A stretch of DNA of 64,000 nucleotides, from the NCBI GenBank assembly GCA_958296065.1, contig CATQHX010000014.1:1-64000 (forward strand). The letters run 5' to 3'. Positions within the stretch are counted from its first letter, which is position 1, and each line of letters opens with the position of its first letter. Below are positions 33,753 through 43,240 of the stretch, piece after piece. The stretch comes from Vicinamibacterales bacterium. Its GTDB lineage: Bacteria; Acidobacteriota; Vicinamibacteria; Vicinamibacterales; UBA8438. Made by a program: the position numbers and the translations under genes. The notes below the pieces were generated by a model, which saw only the letters and a program-made list of their open reading frames with translations, was not told the origin of the DNA and did not search any database.

Positions 33753-35951
33753 TCAATTCGCCAGCGGGTGCGGCCGCACCTGGAACTTCAGCATCCCGGG
33801 CTTGACGCCGGGGCCGCCCTCGATGTGCCAGGTGACCGCCGCGCCGTAGGTGGCCCAGACTCCGCGGCCCTTCCAGCCGGCGTCCGGATCGTCGATGCGG
33901 CCGTCGAGCCCGCGCGTGAAGAAGCCCTGCGGATACGGCACTCGCAGCACGGTCCACTCGCCGCTGTCCGGATCGAGGGCCAGCAGCGAGTCGGAGTTCG
34001 AGCCGGTCGCAATCGGGACGTCCTTGCCCAGTCCGAGCGTGTCCCACTGGTCGACCCAGTTGTAGTAGTGGTAGTCGGCCCGTACCGGAGGCTCGGTGCC
34101 CGGAATCGTCGGTCCGGGAGTGGGGTAGAGGGTCCAGCCCTCGACGCAGTGCCGGCCCTCGGCCGTCGTGGGTCCGTTGTGCACCGCGCAGTTGCGGCGA
34201 TCGAAGCTGGCCATGTGGCTCGATCCGGACAGGGCGGTCCAGATGACGCCGTCGCGGTCGATGTCGAGCCCGCGCGAGCCGAAACCGCGCTTCTCGGGCG
34301 GCACGTTCGGGTCGAGGACGGACGGCACCTCGTACATCTCCGTCACGCAGCTCTCCGGCGGGTTGTCGCCGACATGGAGCCGGGCGAGCTTGCCGGGGAA
34401 GCGATTGGAGCTGATCCAGACCGCCTTCTCGTCGGTCGGGTCGGCGATGACGCCGTAGCTGCCGATGACCACGCGCGTGTCCAGCGCCGGGTCGAGCTCG
34501 GCAGCCTGTCCGCGCCGCGCCGGCTCGTTCCACGGCTTGGTGATCGCGCCGTCGCCGTTCGTGTCGAGCACGGTCGGGCACCAGCCCTGCGAAAGCTGCT
34601 CGTTGCCGGTCTCGTCGTAGAGCTGCGTGTCGATCCAGCCGATGACCTGCCCGCCGCCGCTGAAGTACAGCGTGTGGTTGTCGTCCTCGGCGAACTGCAG
34701 GTGGTGGGTCCCGAAGCACGTGTCCACCAGCACGAACTGCTCCTGATCCGGCTCGTAGAACACCGCCGACCGGAAGCCGGTGGCCAGCGGGAAGTACCGC
34801 GCGTAGGGGTGGTCCGAGCCCTCCCGGCAGTAGTCCGGGTTGGCGCGGTTGCGAATCGCCGACGTCATCCAGACCCGCCCCTTCTGGTCCATCATCGGGT
34901 TGTGCGGGTTGGCCGGGTCCTTCCAGATCAGCTCGTCGCCGTAGAACCGCGACGGCGCCGGCATCGACTGCGCGATCATCCCCGGCACCTTGTCCGGGTC
35001 GATGCGCAACGGAACGTCCAGGCTGGAGGCGGTGTGGGTCACCGGATCCAGGATCGTGAGCGCGTCGTTGGAGATGTTGACGCCGTAGACCGGGCCGTCG
35101 GCGTTGACGGTCGGATCGCGCTTGTCGGTCGTGATCTCGTCGTGGATGTAGTCGATATCCGTGCCCCACTCCCACATCGAGATCACGACGTTGCGCTCGA
35201 TCCCCTGTGGCCGCGGCGGGGCCTCGGGCACCGCGCCGGCGGCGATCCGGTCGCTCCAGTCGGCGAACATCCGCAGTCCGCGCTCGCGGCCGAAGCGGTT
35301 CATGACGTTGGTCATCTGCCCGCCGCGCTGGCCCATCTGCACGCGGTGGTTCCAGGCCTCGAGGCTGGAGTCGAACTGGTCCAGGTTGTCGATCTCGCGG
35401 ATGATGCGGCTGCCGAGCTGGTGGCACAGCATGCAGCCCTGCTTCTGGATGTCGACCCACTGGTCCTGGTGCTGCAGGGTGGCGGCGATGCCGTTGCCGT
35501 CTTCACCGGTGCCGGGGAACTCGGCCGACGCCGGCGGCTCGATCAGCGAGTACCAGTAGTTGGCCGGGTAGACGCTCGCCGCGTCGGCCGGCGTCGCGGC
35601 CACCGTCGCCTCCAGGTCCACCGTGTCGCCCGGCAGGGCGGCGACGGGGTCGGAGTCGACCAGCCCATAGCCGCGCACCCACACGTCGTAGGTGGCGTCC
35701 GGCAGGTCGGGGATCAGGTACCGGCCGCCGTCGCCGGTCACGACGCTCTTGACGAACTTCGTCGGCAGGGAAGTGGTCTCGGCAATGACCCAGACGCCCT
35801 CCTCGGGGCCGTTGGCGCTGGCGACCACGCCGCTGATGTCCACCTCGGCCGCTTGCACGCCTCCGACAGCGCGGCCGGACGCGGAGAGGGAGACCAATGC
35901 GGCGGCGACGAGCATGGCGACGAACGAAGCGGCTGCGAAACGCTTGCTCAT
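33753..35951 (-). CDS. Exported carboxypeptidase-regulatory / single-heme propeller protein
   Basis: ATG 35951 follows AGGAGG at six bases. Signal peptide ends near SASGRAVGG. Residues 35-120 form a CarboxypepD-regulatory-like beta-sandwich (VVASANGPEEGVWVIAETTSLP). Residues 165-180 hold one c-type heme motif (KQGCMLCHQLGSR). The remaining 550 residues are a Vgb/PQQ-like propeller with repeats such as GPVYGVNISNDALTILDP and GSRGLDIDRDGVIWTAL. Such three-part exported proteins are typical of Acidobacteria; an electron-carrying dehydrogenase or sensor is plausible. It is divergent from the TonB receptor at 36366. Confidence 0.83.
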   Translation of the reverse strand: MSKRFAAASFVAMLVAAALVSLSASGRAVGGVQAAEVDISGVVASANGPEEGVWVIAETTSLPTKFVKSVVTGDGGRYLIPDLPDATYDVWVRGYGLVDSDPVAALPGDTVDLEATVAATPADAASVYPANYWYSLIEPPASAEFPGTGEDGNGIAATLQHQDQWVDIQKQGCMLCHQLGSRIIREIDNLDQFDSSLEAWNHRVQMGQRGGQMTNVMNRFGRERGLRMFADWSDRIAAGAVPEAPPRPQGIERNVVISMWEWGTDIDYIHDEITTDKRDPTVNADGPVYGVNISNDALTILDPVTHTASSLDVPLRIDPDKVPGMIAQSMPAPSRFYGDELIWKDPANPHNPMMDQKGRVWMTSAIRNRANPDYCREGSDHPYARYFPLATGFRSAVFYEPDQEQFVLVDTCFGTHHLQFAEDDNHTLYFSGGGQVIGWIDTQLYDETGNEQLSQGWCPTVLDTNGDGAITKPWNEPARRGQAAELDPALDTRVVIGSYGVIADPTDEKAVWISSNRFPGKLARLHVGDNPPESCVTEMYEVPSVLDPNVPPEKRGFGSRGLDIDRDGVIWTALSGSSHMASFDRRNCAVHNGPTTAEGRHCVEGWTLYPTPGPTIPGTEPPVRADYHYYNWVDQWDTLGLGKDVPIATGSNSDSLLALDPDSGEWTVLRVPYPQGFFTRGLDGRIDDPDAGWKGRGVWATYGAAVTWHIEGGPGVKPGMLKFQVRPHPLAN

Positions 35952-36365
35952 GGCGATCCTCCTGGTTGCGATCCGGCCGGCTTTTCAAGCGTGACGGACG
36001 GCGGCGGCCGTTCGTGCCGAGCATGCCCCCGGAGACGATGGACGTCAAGGTCGAGTGGTTGTCCCGCGACCACGGCCGACTCTGCGCACACACTTGCGTC
36101 CAGCGGCGTGAGGAGTATAGTGAGGGATTGATCGGCCGCTGCCGCGTCCCGCGGCTCCGGTCAGGTCGTCCGCAACGAGCTCGCGTCGTTCGGTGGTTGG
36201 CGTTCACCCGGGAAGCGGAAGCTATGCTGGGGAGAACCTCTTCAGACCGGTCGGTGCCGGCACTCGCGCCTGTAGCCTCCCGCTGCGTACGGTCGTTCCT
36301 CCATCGGCTCCCACTTCGCGGAACGCCGCGTTCGTTCGGAACACCCACGGAACGGAGGTGGAATC
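35952..36365. other. Divergent regulatory region of the propeller and TonB genes
   Basis: A 414-bp gap between divergently transcribed genes with no gene of its own. It includes the promoter-like element at 36094-36121 and GGAGG ten bases before the TonB GTG start. Confidence 0.5.
36094..36121 (+). promoter_or_regulatory. Sigma70-like promoter candidate for the TonB receptor gene
   Basis: TTGCGT, a 16-bp spacer and TATAGT, about 245 bp upstream of the start codon. Matches to consensus are 4/6 and 5/6. Chance occurrence in a region of this length is possible. Confidence 0.3.
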
Positions 36366-39300
36366 GTGCAGTGCGTCCCTAGAACCCACTACACTTGGCT
36401 CCTGCTCGCGGGGCTGGCGCTGTGGCCGGCGTCGGCCGCGGCCCAGAGCGCGATCGGCGGTCAGGTCACCGACAACACCGGCGGCATCCTTCCGGGTGTC
36501 ACGGTGGAGGCCTCGAGTCCGGAGCTCATCGAGGGCAGCCGCATCGCCGTCACCGACGGCCAGGGGCGGTACAGCATCGTCAACCTGCGGCCCGGCATCT
36601 ACAGCCTGACCTTCTCGCTAGCCGGCTTCGGCTCCGTCGTGCAGGAGAACTACGATCTGCCGTCGGAGTTCACCGCCGAGCTCGACATCCAGTTGTCGGT
36701 GGGCGCGCTCGAGGAGACGGTCACCGTCTCCGGCGCGGCGCCTACGGTCGACGTGCAGCAGGCGTCGCGGGTGCAGGTGCTCTCGCGCGAGGTGCTCGAC
36801 AACGTCATCAACACCGGCAGCCCGTGGACCCAGGCGATGATGGTTCCGGGCGTCTCGATGGCCGGCGTCGACGTCGGCGGATCGCGCTACGTCAACGACC
36901 TGCAGCTCGAGGCGCGCGGCGCCAACGCCAAGCACACCACCGTCATGCAGGAGGGCATGGCCCTCGACCTGATCGCGCTCGAAGGGGTCCCGGTCATGTA
37001 CAACCAGGACCTGGCGACGCAGGAGATGGCGGTGCAGGCGGGCGGCGGCGGCGGCAACGCCGAGATGCAGGCCGGCGGCGTCGTGATGAACATCATCCCG
37101 AAGGAAGGCGGCAACACCTTCAGCGGCCAGGGCTACGTCGGTCACACCGCCGGGGGCTGGATCTCCAACAACTACTCGGACCGGCTGCGGCAGGCGGGCA
37201 CCACCGAGGCGGAAGACTTCAACAAGCTGTTCGACTATTCCGGTTCCATCGGCGGGCCGATCATCCAGGACAAGCTCTGGTTCCACGAGTCGCTCCGCTA
37301 CTGGGGCGCCTGGACGCCGGAGCCGGGCTGGCTGTTCGACGACCGGAGCCAGTTCTTCAACGAAGAGGACATCATCTCGACGGTCACCCGGTTCACCTTC
37401 CAGGCGAACCCGAACAACAAGTTCAGCGCCACCCTCGACCGGCTGAACAAGCGGCGCGGGCCGTACATCGACCTGCCGCACGAGGCGCGCTACCGCGGAC
37501 AGTGGCAGGCCTCGCCCGAGTCGGCGCTGATTCAGTCGGCCTTCCTGCTCGACGACCAGCGCGGCCCCGACCCGGAGACCGCCCGCAACTACCAGAACAA
37601 GGGGCAGGGCTGGCACCACGCCCCGTACTGGCAGGGGCAGGCGAAGTGGACCTCGACCATCAGCAGCCGGCTGCTGTTCGAGGCGGGCTACGGCAGCTCC
37701 GGCGTCGCCGACTGCTGCAGCGACCCGCAGCCGAACACCGTCTTCCCGCGCTGGTCGCAGAACTGGCTGCAGTTCGTGCACAAGCGCGATCTCGACCGGA
37801 ACATCCAGTTCGATTCGGTGGAGGACTTCTCCTGGAACCTGCCGGGCGAGCGGGTGATGACCAATTTGTCCTACGTCACCGGGTCGCACAACTTCAAGAC
37901 CGGTATCTCCTACGCCTGGGGGACGGCCGAGCAGCATCGTTTCAACAACGGCGACATCAGCCGGATCAACATCCGCGACGGGCGCGCCTACGAGGTCCTG
38001 GCGGGCAACTATCCGTTCATGAGGTTGAACTCGGTCAACGAGACCGGCTGGTTCGTCCAGGATGCCTGGACCGTCGACCGCGTCACGATCACCGGAGGCC
38101 TGCGCGCCGACTGGCTCGACGGGTCGGTGCCGCCCCAGCGTGTGCCTGACGGCCGCTTCGCCAGAGGGCGCGACTTCGCGGAGGTGACCTGCGTGCCCTG
38201 CTGGGGGCCCGAGTGGTCGCCGCGCATCGGCGTCGCCTGGGATGTCTTCGGCGACGCGCGGACCGCGCTGAAGTTCAGCACCGGCAAGTACCTGACCCCG
38301 ACCACGACGGCCTTGCCGAACCGGGTGAATCCAATGGCGCTGACGACTTTCGCGCTGCCCTGGAGCGACCCGAACGGCGACAGCATCGTGCAGGACCACG
38401 AGCTCGACTTCAACCGGCTGCCGGCCAACTTCGGCTCGCGCCGGCTCGACGACATCGACCCCGACCTGGTGCGGGAGTGGAACATCGAGACCTCGGTCAG
38501 CGTGGAGCGGGAGCTCACGCGCAACGTCTCACTCAGCGTCGGCTGGTACCGCCGGTCGTTCCACGACATCCTCTTCACCGACACCGGCTACGAGGGGATG
38601 TTCATCTACAACCAGAACTGGGAGGCGCCGGGCTCGTTCCGGGCGGTCGAGGTGGTCAATCCGCTCAACGGCGAGGTTTTCAACGTGTACGACCTCGCCA
38701 GCGCGGACCTCGCGGGGCAGGTGGACAACCTCGTCACCAACCCCATCGGCCACACCGGCGTCTACAACGGAATCGAGGTCGCGTTGAACGCGCGCCTGCC
38801 GGGCGGAGGACAGCTCATCTCCAGCCTGACGACGCAGCGCAAGATCACGAGCGAGTGCGACAACCGGGGCGACCCGAACGGGGACCGCTTCTGCGACCGC
38901 ACCGACATGAACCGGTACAACGTCAGCCTCCCGGGCGGCGCTAGCGTCGCCTACGACGGCGTCGACTTCAAGAGCGACTTCAAGCTTGGCGGCTACTTCC
39001 CGCTGCCCGGCGGGGCGCAGTTCAGCCTGGTGCTGAACAGCGTGACGGGCCGGCTGACGGGGGACATCCAGCGCGTCGACGAGCTGCTGCCTGTCAACTG
39101 GGTCATCAACCGGAACACGGTGTATACCGCCGACGGTGGAGCCCACGGCCGTTCCCCGACGTGCCAGGGCGCCACGATCAACGGCGCGCCCTGCATGCCG
39201 GGGATGCCGGTCATCCCGGACATGGTGCAGTCGTCGATTACCGTGCCCGTCGCTCCGGCCGGCACCATCCACCAGTTGCCCCGCACGAACATGCTGAACT

Positions 39301-39488
39301 TCAGCTTCCAGCGGATCTTCAACGCGGGCGGCGTCGAGTTCCGCCCGCAGCTCGAAATCTACAACGTGACCAATAGCGACGTCTGGTACGCGGAAGCGTC
39401 GACCAACTACACGTCGGGCGTCTGGGCGCAGCCGAGCCGCTACGTGCTCGGCCGGATGCTGCGGCTGTCGACGCAGTTGAGCTGGTAG
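36366..39488 (+). CDS. TonB-dependent receptor with N-terminal carboxypeptidase-regulatory domain
   Basis: GTG 36366 has GGAGGTGG upstream. The 1040-residue product has a signal peptide (LLLAGLALWPASAAAQ), a CarboxypepD-regulatory domain (residues 30-115: AIGGQVTDNTGGILPGVTVEAS), a plug (QASRVQVLSREVLDNVINTG and later GGVVMNIIPKEGGNTFSGQG) and a long outer-membrane barrel ending in an aromatic-terminated strand (MLRLSTQLSW). This is the Oar-like subclass abundant in Acidobacteria and Bacteroidota. It should import or bind large substrates at the cell surface; substrate unknown. It is monocistronic and closed by a good terminator. Confidence 0.92.
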   Translation: MQCVPRTHYTWLLLAGLALWPASAAAQSAIGGQVTDNTGGILPGVTVEASSPELIEGSRIAVTDGQGRYSIVNLRPGIYSLTFSLAGFGSVVQENYDLPSEFTAELDIQLSVGALEETVTVSGAAPTVDVQQASRVQVLSREVLDNVINTGSPWTQAMMVPGVSMAGVDVGGSRYVNDLQLEARGANAKHTTVMQEGMALDLIALEGVPVMYNQDLATQEMAVQAGGGGGNAEMQAGGVVMNIIPKEGGNTFSGQGYVGHTAGGWISNNYSDRLRQAGTTEAEDFNKLFDYSGSIGGPIIQDKLWFHESLRYWGAWTPEPGWLFDDRSQFFNEEDIISTVTRFTFQANPNNKFSATLDRLNKRRGPYIDLPHEARYRGQWQASPESALIQSAFLLDDQRGPDPETARNYQNKGQGWHHAPYWQGQAKWTSTISSRLLFEAGYGSSGVADCCSDPQPNTVFPRWSQNWLQFVHKRDLDRNIQFDSVEDFSWNLPGERVMTNLSYVTGSHNFKTGISYAWGTAEQHRFNNGDISRINIRDGRAYEVLAGNYPFMRLNSVNETGWFVQDAWTVDRVTITGGLRADWLDGSVPPQRVPDGRFARGRDFAEVTCVPCWGPEWSPRIGVAWDVFGDARTALKFSTGKYLTPTTTALPNRVNPMALTTFALPWSDPNGDSIVQDHELDFNRLPANFGSRRLDDIDPDLVREWNIETSVSVERELTRNVSLSVGWYRRSFHDILFTDTGYEGMFIYNQNWEAPGSFRAVEVVNPLNGEVFNVYDLASADLAGQVDNLVTNPIGHTGVYNGIEVALNARLPGGGQLISSLTTQRKITSECDNRGDPNGDRFCDRTDMNRYNVSLPGGASVAYDGVDFKSDFKLGGYFPLPGGAQFSLVLNSVTGRLTGDIQRVDELLPVNWVINRNTVYTADGGAHGRSPTCQGATINGAPCMPGMPVIPDMVQSSITVPVAPAGTIHQLPRTNMLNFSFQRIFNAGGVEFRPQLEIYNVTNSDVWYAEASTNYTSGVWAQPSRYVLGRMLRLSTQLSW

Positions 39489-39501
39489 ATCCTCCCGTCT
39501 C

Positions 39502-39549
39502 GGGGCCGCGGTCTCCGCTCGCCGGCGGGACCGCGGCCCTTCCTTCTCG
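39502..39549 (+). terminator. Rho-independent-type terminator after the TonB gene
   Basis: Eleven-bp stem GGGCCGCGGTC / GACCGCGGCCC, 15-nt loop, then the T-rich tail TTCCTTCT, 14 nt after the stop codon. Confidence 0.65.
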
Positions 39550-39668
39550 ATTCCCGTCCGTCGCTCGCACCCACGGGCTGCCTGCCCGGCCGAACAACAC
39601 GTATCGCTGTCGTTCCCCATCCGGGCCCTGTTCCGGCTCGTTGTCCCGATTCCGCGCAACGCGTTACA

Positions 39669-39986
39669 GTGACTCTCGTGGACGAAGCACCGCGACTCAC
39701 GCCGGCCCCTCCCGCCGAGCGGATGCGGGCACTGCGGGCGCTTCGGCAGGAACCGGCCGAGCGCGATATCCGCATGACGGTACCGGACCCCCGCAGGGAC
39801 GAGGTGCGGGCGCGAGTGGCGGACGCAACAGCCCGCCTCTTTCCGCTCTGCGAAGCCGAGGCGCTGGCGTGGATTGAGGCCGTCTCGGATTTCGACGAGC
39901 GTGACGAGAGCAGCGAGGCGGGTCCCCCTTCCTCACGCCACTGGCCGATCTCGATACAGGAGACAGGGGAAGAATGGCCGAGCTGA
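39669..39986 (+). CDS. Hypothetical protein upstream of the DUF1801 gene
   Basis: A GTG-started ORF of 105 residues (an alternative GTG is 9 bases in) overlaps the DUF1801 start by 13 bases. Residues 40-80 form an amphipathic segment (RVADATARLFPLCEAEALAWIEAV) that looks protein-like; the rest is charged and proline-rich. No family recognised. The overlap suggests coupling, but the frame may be accidental. Confidence 0.4.
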   Translation: MTLVDEAPRLTPAPPAERMRALRALRQEPAERDIRMTVPDPRRDEVRARVADATARLFPLCEAEALAWIEAVSDFDERDESSEAGPPSSRHWPISIQETGEEWPS

Positions 39987-40396
39987 AGACCAAGCAGAAC
40001 GACGCGACCGTCGAAGCCTTCCTCGACGGCATCGAGAACGAGAAACGCCGGAAGGACTGCCGCGCCGTCGTCGACCTGATGGCCGCCGTCACGGGCGAGC
40101 CGCCCGCGATGTGGGGCGACAGCATCATCGGTTTCGGCAGCTACCACTACAAGTACGCCACCGGCCGCGAGGGCGACTGGATGGCGACCGGCGTCTCTCC
40201 GCGCAAGCGGAGCCTGACCGTCTACATCATGACCGGTTTCCAGCGGCACGAGGCGTTGATGGGGAAGCTCGGGCGCTACACGACGGGGAAGTCCTGCCTC
40301 TACATCAAGAAGCTCGAGGACATCGACATCGACGTGCTGCGGGAGCTCGTCCGGGAGTCGTTCGAGCGGGTGTCGAAGGGCCAGTACGGCTGGTAA
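39974..40396 (+). CDS. DUF1801 (YdhG-like) protein
   Basis: ATG 39974 is preceded by GGGGAAG. The 140-residue product matches DUF1801: VEAFLDGIENEKRRKDCRAVVDLM, GFGSYHYKYATGREGDWMATG, YTTGKSCLYIKKLEDID and the C-terminal FERVSKGQYGW. It is a small single-domain fold of unknown biochemical role, common in bacteria. A diverged copy of repeat family 2 follows. Confidence 0.85.
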   Translation: MAELKTKQNDATVEAFLDGIENEKRRKDCRAVVDLMAAVTGEPPAMWGDSIIGFGSYHYKYATGREGDWMATGVSPRKRSLTVYIMTGFQRHEALMGKLGRYTTGKSCLYIKKLEDIDIDVLRELVRESFERVSKGQYGW

Positions 40397-40413
40397 CGCG
40401 CAGCCGGGAGTCG

Positions 40414-40472
40414 GCGCCGTAGAACGGAGCGGACTCCTGATCAGGCCCGGGCGGGCGGCAATCGGAGCGACG
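40414..40472 (+). repeat. Repeat family 2, diverged third copy
   Basis: About 59 bp align with the 67-bp units at 30.2-30.4 kb: gcgccgtag, then gactcc, and the shared core cgggcggcaatcggag followed by cgacg. The right arm of the hairpin is partly lost. Confidence 0.6.
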
Positions 40473-40583
40473 ATTGTCGGGCCAGGGATTCCTGCACGGC
40501 GCGTGCACAGTTTCCTGCCGCACGCGGCCCACGCAATAATCGAAGAGGACGGACGCGGCATCGGAACCGGAGGCAACGGAGGC

Positions 40584-41770
40584 ATGCTGGGCGACACAGA
40601 GCTGATCGGCCGGATCGAGGGCGGCGAGAGCGACCGCGTGGAGTTCACAGCCTCCACAACCGACCTCGACAAGTTCCGGCAGGCGATCTGCGCGTTCGCC
40701 AACGACCTGCCCGGGAGCGGAGAGGCCGGGCTTCTCCTTGTCGGGCTGAGGGACGACGGGGGTTGTGCCGGCTCGACCATCGACGATGCCCTGCTGAAGA
40801 CGCTCGGCGGGTTGCGGATCGACGGGAAGGTACTGCCATTCCCGGTCATGGAGGTCGCCCGGACACGTCTGGGCGACTGCGACGTTGCCGTGGTCCAGGT
40901 GGAGCCCTCGGACAACCCGCCGATGAAGGTGGACGGCCGTTGCTGGATTCGCACCGGGCTCCGGCGAGCGCAGGCCACGGCCGAGGAGGAACGCCGTCTC
41001 ACCGAGAAGCGCCGCTGGGGCACCATTCCCTACGACATGCAGGGAGTTCCCGGGGCCACGGTGGAGGCCGACCTGGACATGCGGGTGTTCGAGAACGACT
41101 ACCTGCCCTGCGCGGTTTCCCCGGAAGTGCTCGCGGAGAACCGGCGGGATCGAGGGGAGCAACTGAGAGCGTTGCGTCTCATGGCGCCCAACGGCGCGCC
41201 GACGGTCACGGCAATCCTCGTACTGGGCAGGGATCCGCGCTACTGGTTCCCCGGCGCGTACCTGCAGTTCGTCCGCTACGGCGGCACCGCCGTGACGGAT
41301 GAAATCCTGGACCACGCCGAGCTCTCGGGACCGCTTCCGGAGCAGTTGCGCGAAGCGGACCGCTTGCTGAGATTGAATATCTCCCACGCGCTCGATACGC
41401 GCGGAGAACGGCACGTGGAGGAGCGGAGCTATCCCTACGAGGCGCTCCGTGAACTCCTTCGCAACGCGGCGATTCACAGGAACTACGAGAATTCTCACAC
41501 CCCCGTACGAGTCTCCTGGCTCGCCGACCGTGTGGAAATCCTGAGCCCCGGTTCCACGTTCGGGGAAGTCGGTCGCGACAACTTCGGACGGGAGCGACCT
41601 CCTACCGCAATCCCACCATCGCCGAAGCGATGAAGAACATGGGCTTCATGCAGCGCTTCGGAATCGGCATCGAGACGGCGCGCAGGACATTGGCGGCAAA
41701 CGGCAATCCACCGCCGGAGTTCGACGTGCAGGACGCCTTCGTGCTGGTCACCGTTCGGAGACGGCCATGA
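40584..41770 (+). pseudogene. AlbA_2 / HATPase_c_4 (Schlafen-type) gene with a frameshift
   Basis: Residues 1-130 match the AlbA_2/Schlafen domain (ESDRVEFTAS, AFANDLPGSGEAGLLLVGLRDDG). Later comes the ATP-binding N-box YEALRELLRNAAIHRNY. The tracked frame ends at 41633 in unrelated residues (GRERPPTAIPPSPKR), whereas the -1 frame carries the expected family C-terminus from about 41596: TSYRNPTIAEAMKNMGFMQRFGIGIETARRTL, with NPPPEF near the end, stopping at 41770. One base seems to be missing in the cggga run near 41593. With the frame repaired, its stop overlaps the ParA-like start (ATGA), so the ancestral pair was an operon. It may be a sequencing error or a true mutation. Confidence 0.8.
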
Positions 41771-42762
41771 CGGCCATGACGACCGTCGCCTTCTTCAACA
41801 ACAAGGGGGGCGTGGGCCAGACGTCGCTCGTCTATCACCTGGCCTGGATGCTGGGGGAGCGCGGCCGGCGCGTCATCGCCGCGGACCTGGATCCCCAGGC
41901 CGACCTGACCGGAATGTTTCTCGACGAGGCGCGGCGGGAGCGGCTGTGGCGAAATGGCAACGAGGGCACGGTAGACGAGGGCGTCGCCCCTCTGTTCGAG
42001 GGCACCGGGGATATCGTCGAGTCTCCGCACATCGAGGAGGTCGGCGAGAAGATCGGGTTGCTGATGGGTGACCTCGGCCTCTCCAGACGGGAGGACGAGC
42101 TCTCCACGCAATGGCCGAAGTGCCTGGACGGGGACAGGCGGGCCTTTCGCGTCACGACCGCGTTCGCGCGGCTGATCGCACGCGCCGGAAAGCAGTTCGG
42201 AGCCGATCTGGCGCTGCTGGACGTCGGCCCGAATCTCGGCGCGATCAACCGCGCCGCCCTGGTCGCCAGCGATCATGTCGTCATACCGCTGGCTCCCGAC
42301 CTGTTTTCGTTGCAGGGGCTGAGAAACGTGGGGCCGACACTCCGGGATTGGCGGAAGGCCTGGCAGAGGCGCATGAGCGGTAAACCGGAAGCGTTGGATA
42401 TCGAACTGCCAGCGGGCGACATGGAGCCGCTCGGCTACGTCATCATGCGGCATTCCATACGGCTATCCAGACCCGTTCAGGCGTATGGCCGATGGATCGA
42501 CAAGATCCCGTCGGAGTACGCGAATGCTGTGGCGAGAGGCGATCCACCGCCGGTGCCGGCGGTGCAGGACCCGAACTGTATGGCGCACCTGAAGGACTAC
42601 CGCTCGCTCATGCCCATGGCGCAGGAGGCCAACCTTCCCATGTTCCTGCTGAAGCCGGCCCACGGCGCCATCGGTGCGCATCAACAGGCCGTCCGTGACT
42701 GCTACACGGACTTCCAAAGCTTCGCGCGGGAGCTGATCGGACGTCTCGACGGCGGTTCCTGA
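41767..42762 (+). CDS. ParA-like ATPase with altered P-loop
   Basis: The 331-residue protein has the ParA/MinD deviant Walker A in the form NNKGGVGQTSLVYHLAWML. The signature lysine is kept but the P-loop lysine (normally GKT) is Gln (codon CAG). Walker B-like strands follow: RVIAADLDPQADLTG and ALLDVGPNLGAINRAALVASDHVVIPL. Family members use ATP-driven dimerisation to position DNA or protein complexes; loss of the P-loop Lys should impair ATP hydrolysis. It was co-transcribed with the AlbA-type gene upstream and no ParB-like gene follows, so a role other than plasmid partition is likely. Confidence 0.85.
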   Translation: MTAMTTVAFFNNKGGVGQTSLVYHLAWMLGERGRRVIAADLDPQADLTGMFLDEARRERLWRNGNEGTVDEGVAPLFEGTGDIVESPHIEEVGEKIGLLMGDLGLSRREDELSTQWPKCLDGDRRAFRVTTAFARLIARAGKQFGADLALLDVGPNLGAINRAALVASDHVVIPLAPDLFSLQGLRNVGPTLRDWRKAWQRRMSGKPEALDIELPAGDMEPLGYVIMRHSIRLSRPVQAYGRWIDKIPSEYANAVARGDPPPVPAVQDPNCMAHLKDYRSLMPMAQEANLPMFLLKPAHGAIGAHQQAVRDCYTDFQSFARELIGRLDGGS

Positions 42763-43240
42763 CGCCCGCAGGTCAATGCGGATGCCATCGCCAGTTGTCC
42801 ATCGTGTTGCCGTTTTCCGACGCCAAGATGCCATGCTCCGGCAGGTCGGCGAGCGCTCTGTCGCGACGACGAATCACCGGCTGTGCACGTGCAGCGTCCC
42901 GCCGGCCGGGATGCCGTCCTCGGTCGTGACGAGTCGCGACGACGAATCACCGGCTGTGCACGTGCAGCCGACCGGCTGATAGCCCGGGGAGGTCCACGAA
43001 CGGAAGGGATGACGCACTCCTTCCGGCAGATCTAGCCACCTGTCGCGTAGCTCAACCAGTCGTTTGAGCTTCCAGGGCTTCCGATGCGGATGCGCCACAA
43101 CCTATTGACAATAAAGGCTTTCACCTCTGGCGTTGGAATGCGTTCCCCTCAGTGTGCCCCCCGTTCCGAAATCGAAGCCGACGCATCTCGCTGACGCGCG
43201 GCGGACGGCTCCGGACTACGTCAGGTCGTTGCCCGAATCC
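42763..43240. other. Gap with a 36-bp direct repeat and decayed-looking frames
   Basis: This 478-bp stretch has no convincing gene. On the minus strand, a short frame ending ASENGNTMDNWRWHPH looks like a protein C-terminus, and the frame starting at 43098 (KPWKLKRLVELRDRWLDLPEG) looks like a partial N-terminus; they may be pieces of one decayed gene split around the repeat. A TTGACA box at 43105 has no good -10. Confidence 0.4.
42860..42968. repeat. 36-bp direct repeat
   Basis: gtcgcgacgacgaatcaccg followed by gctgtgcacgtgcagc occurs at 42860-42895 and 42933-42968 (period 73 bp), identical in both. It contains the short palindrome GTGCAC. Confidence 0.8.

Noticed and set aside
36618-38399. 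593-residue ORF antisense to the TonB receptor
   Set aside because: Mirror frame of a high-GC gene, no recognisable domain.
42874-43098. 74-residue minus-strand ORF as a complete gene
   Set aside because: Its second half is the translation of the 36-bp repeats; at best a fragment.
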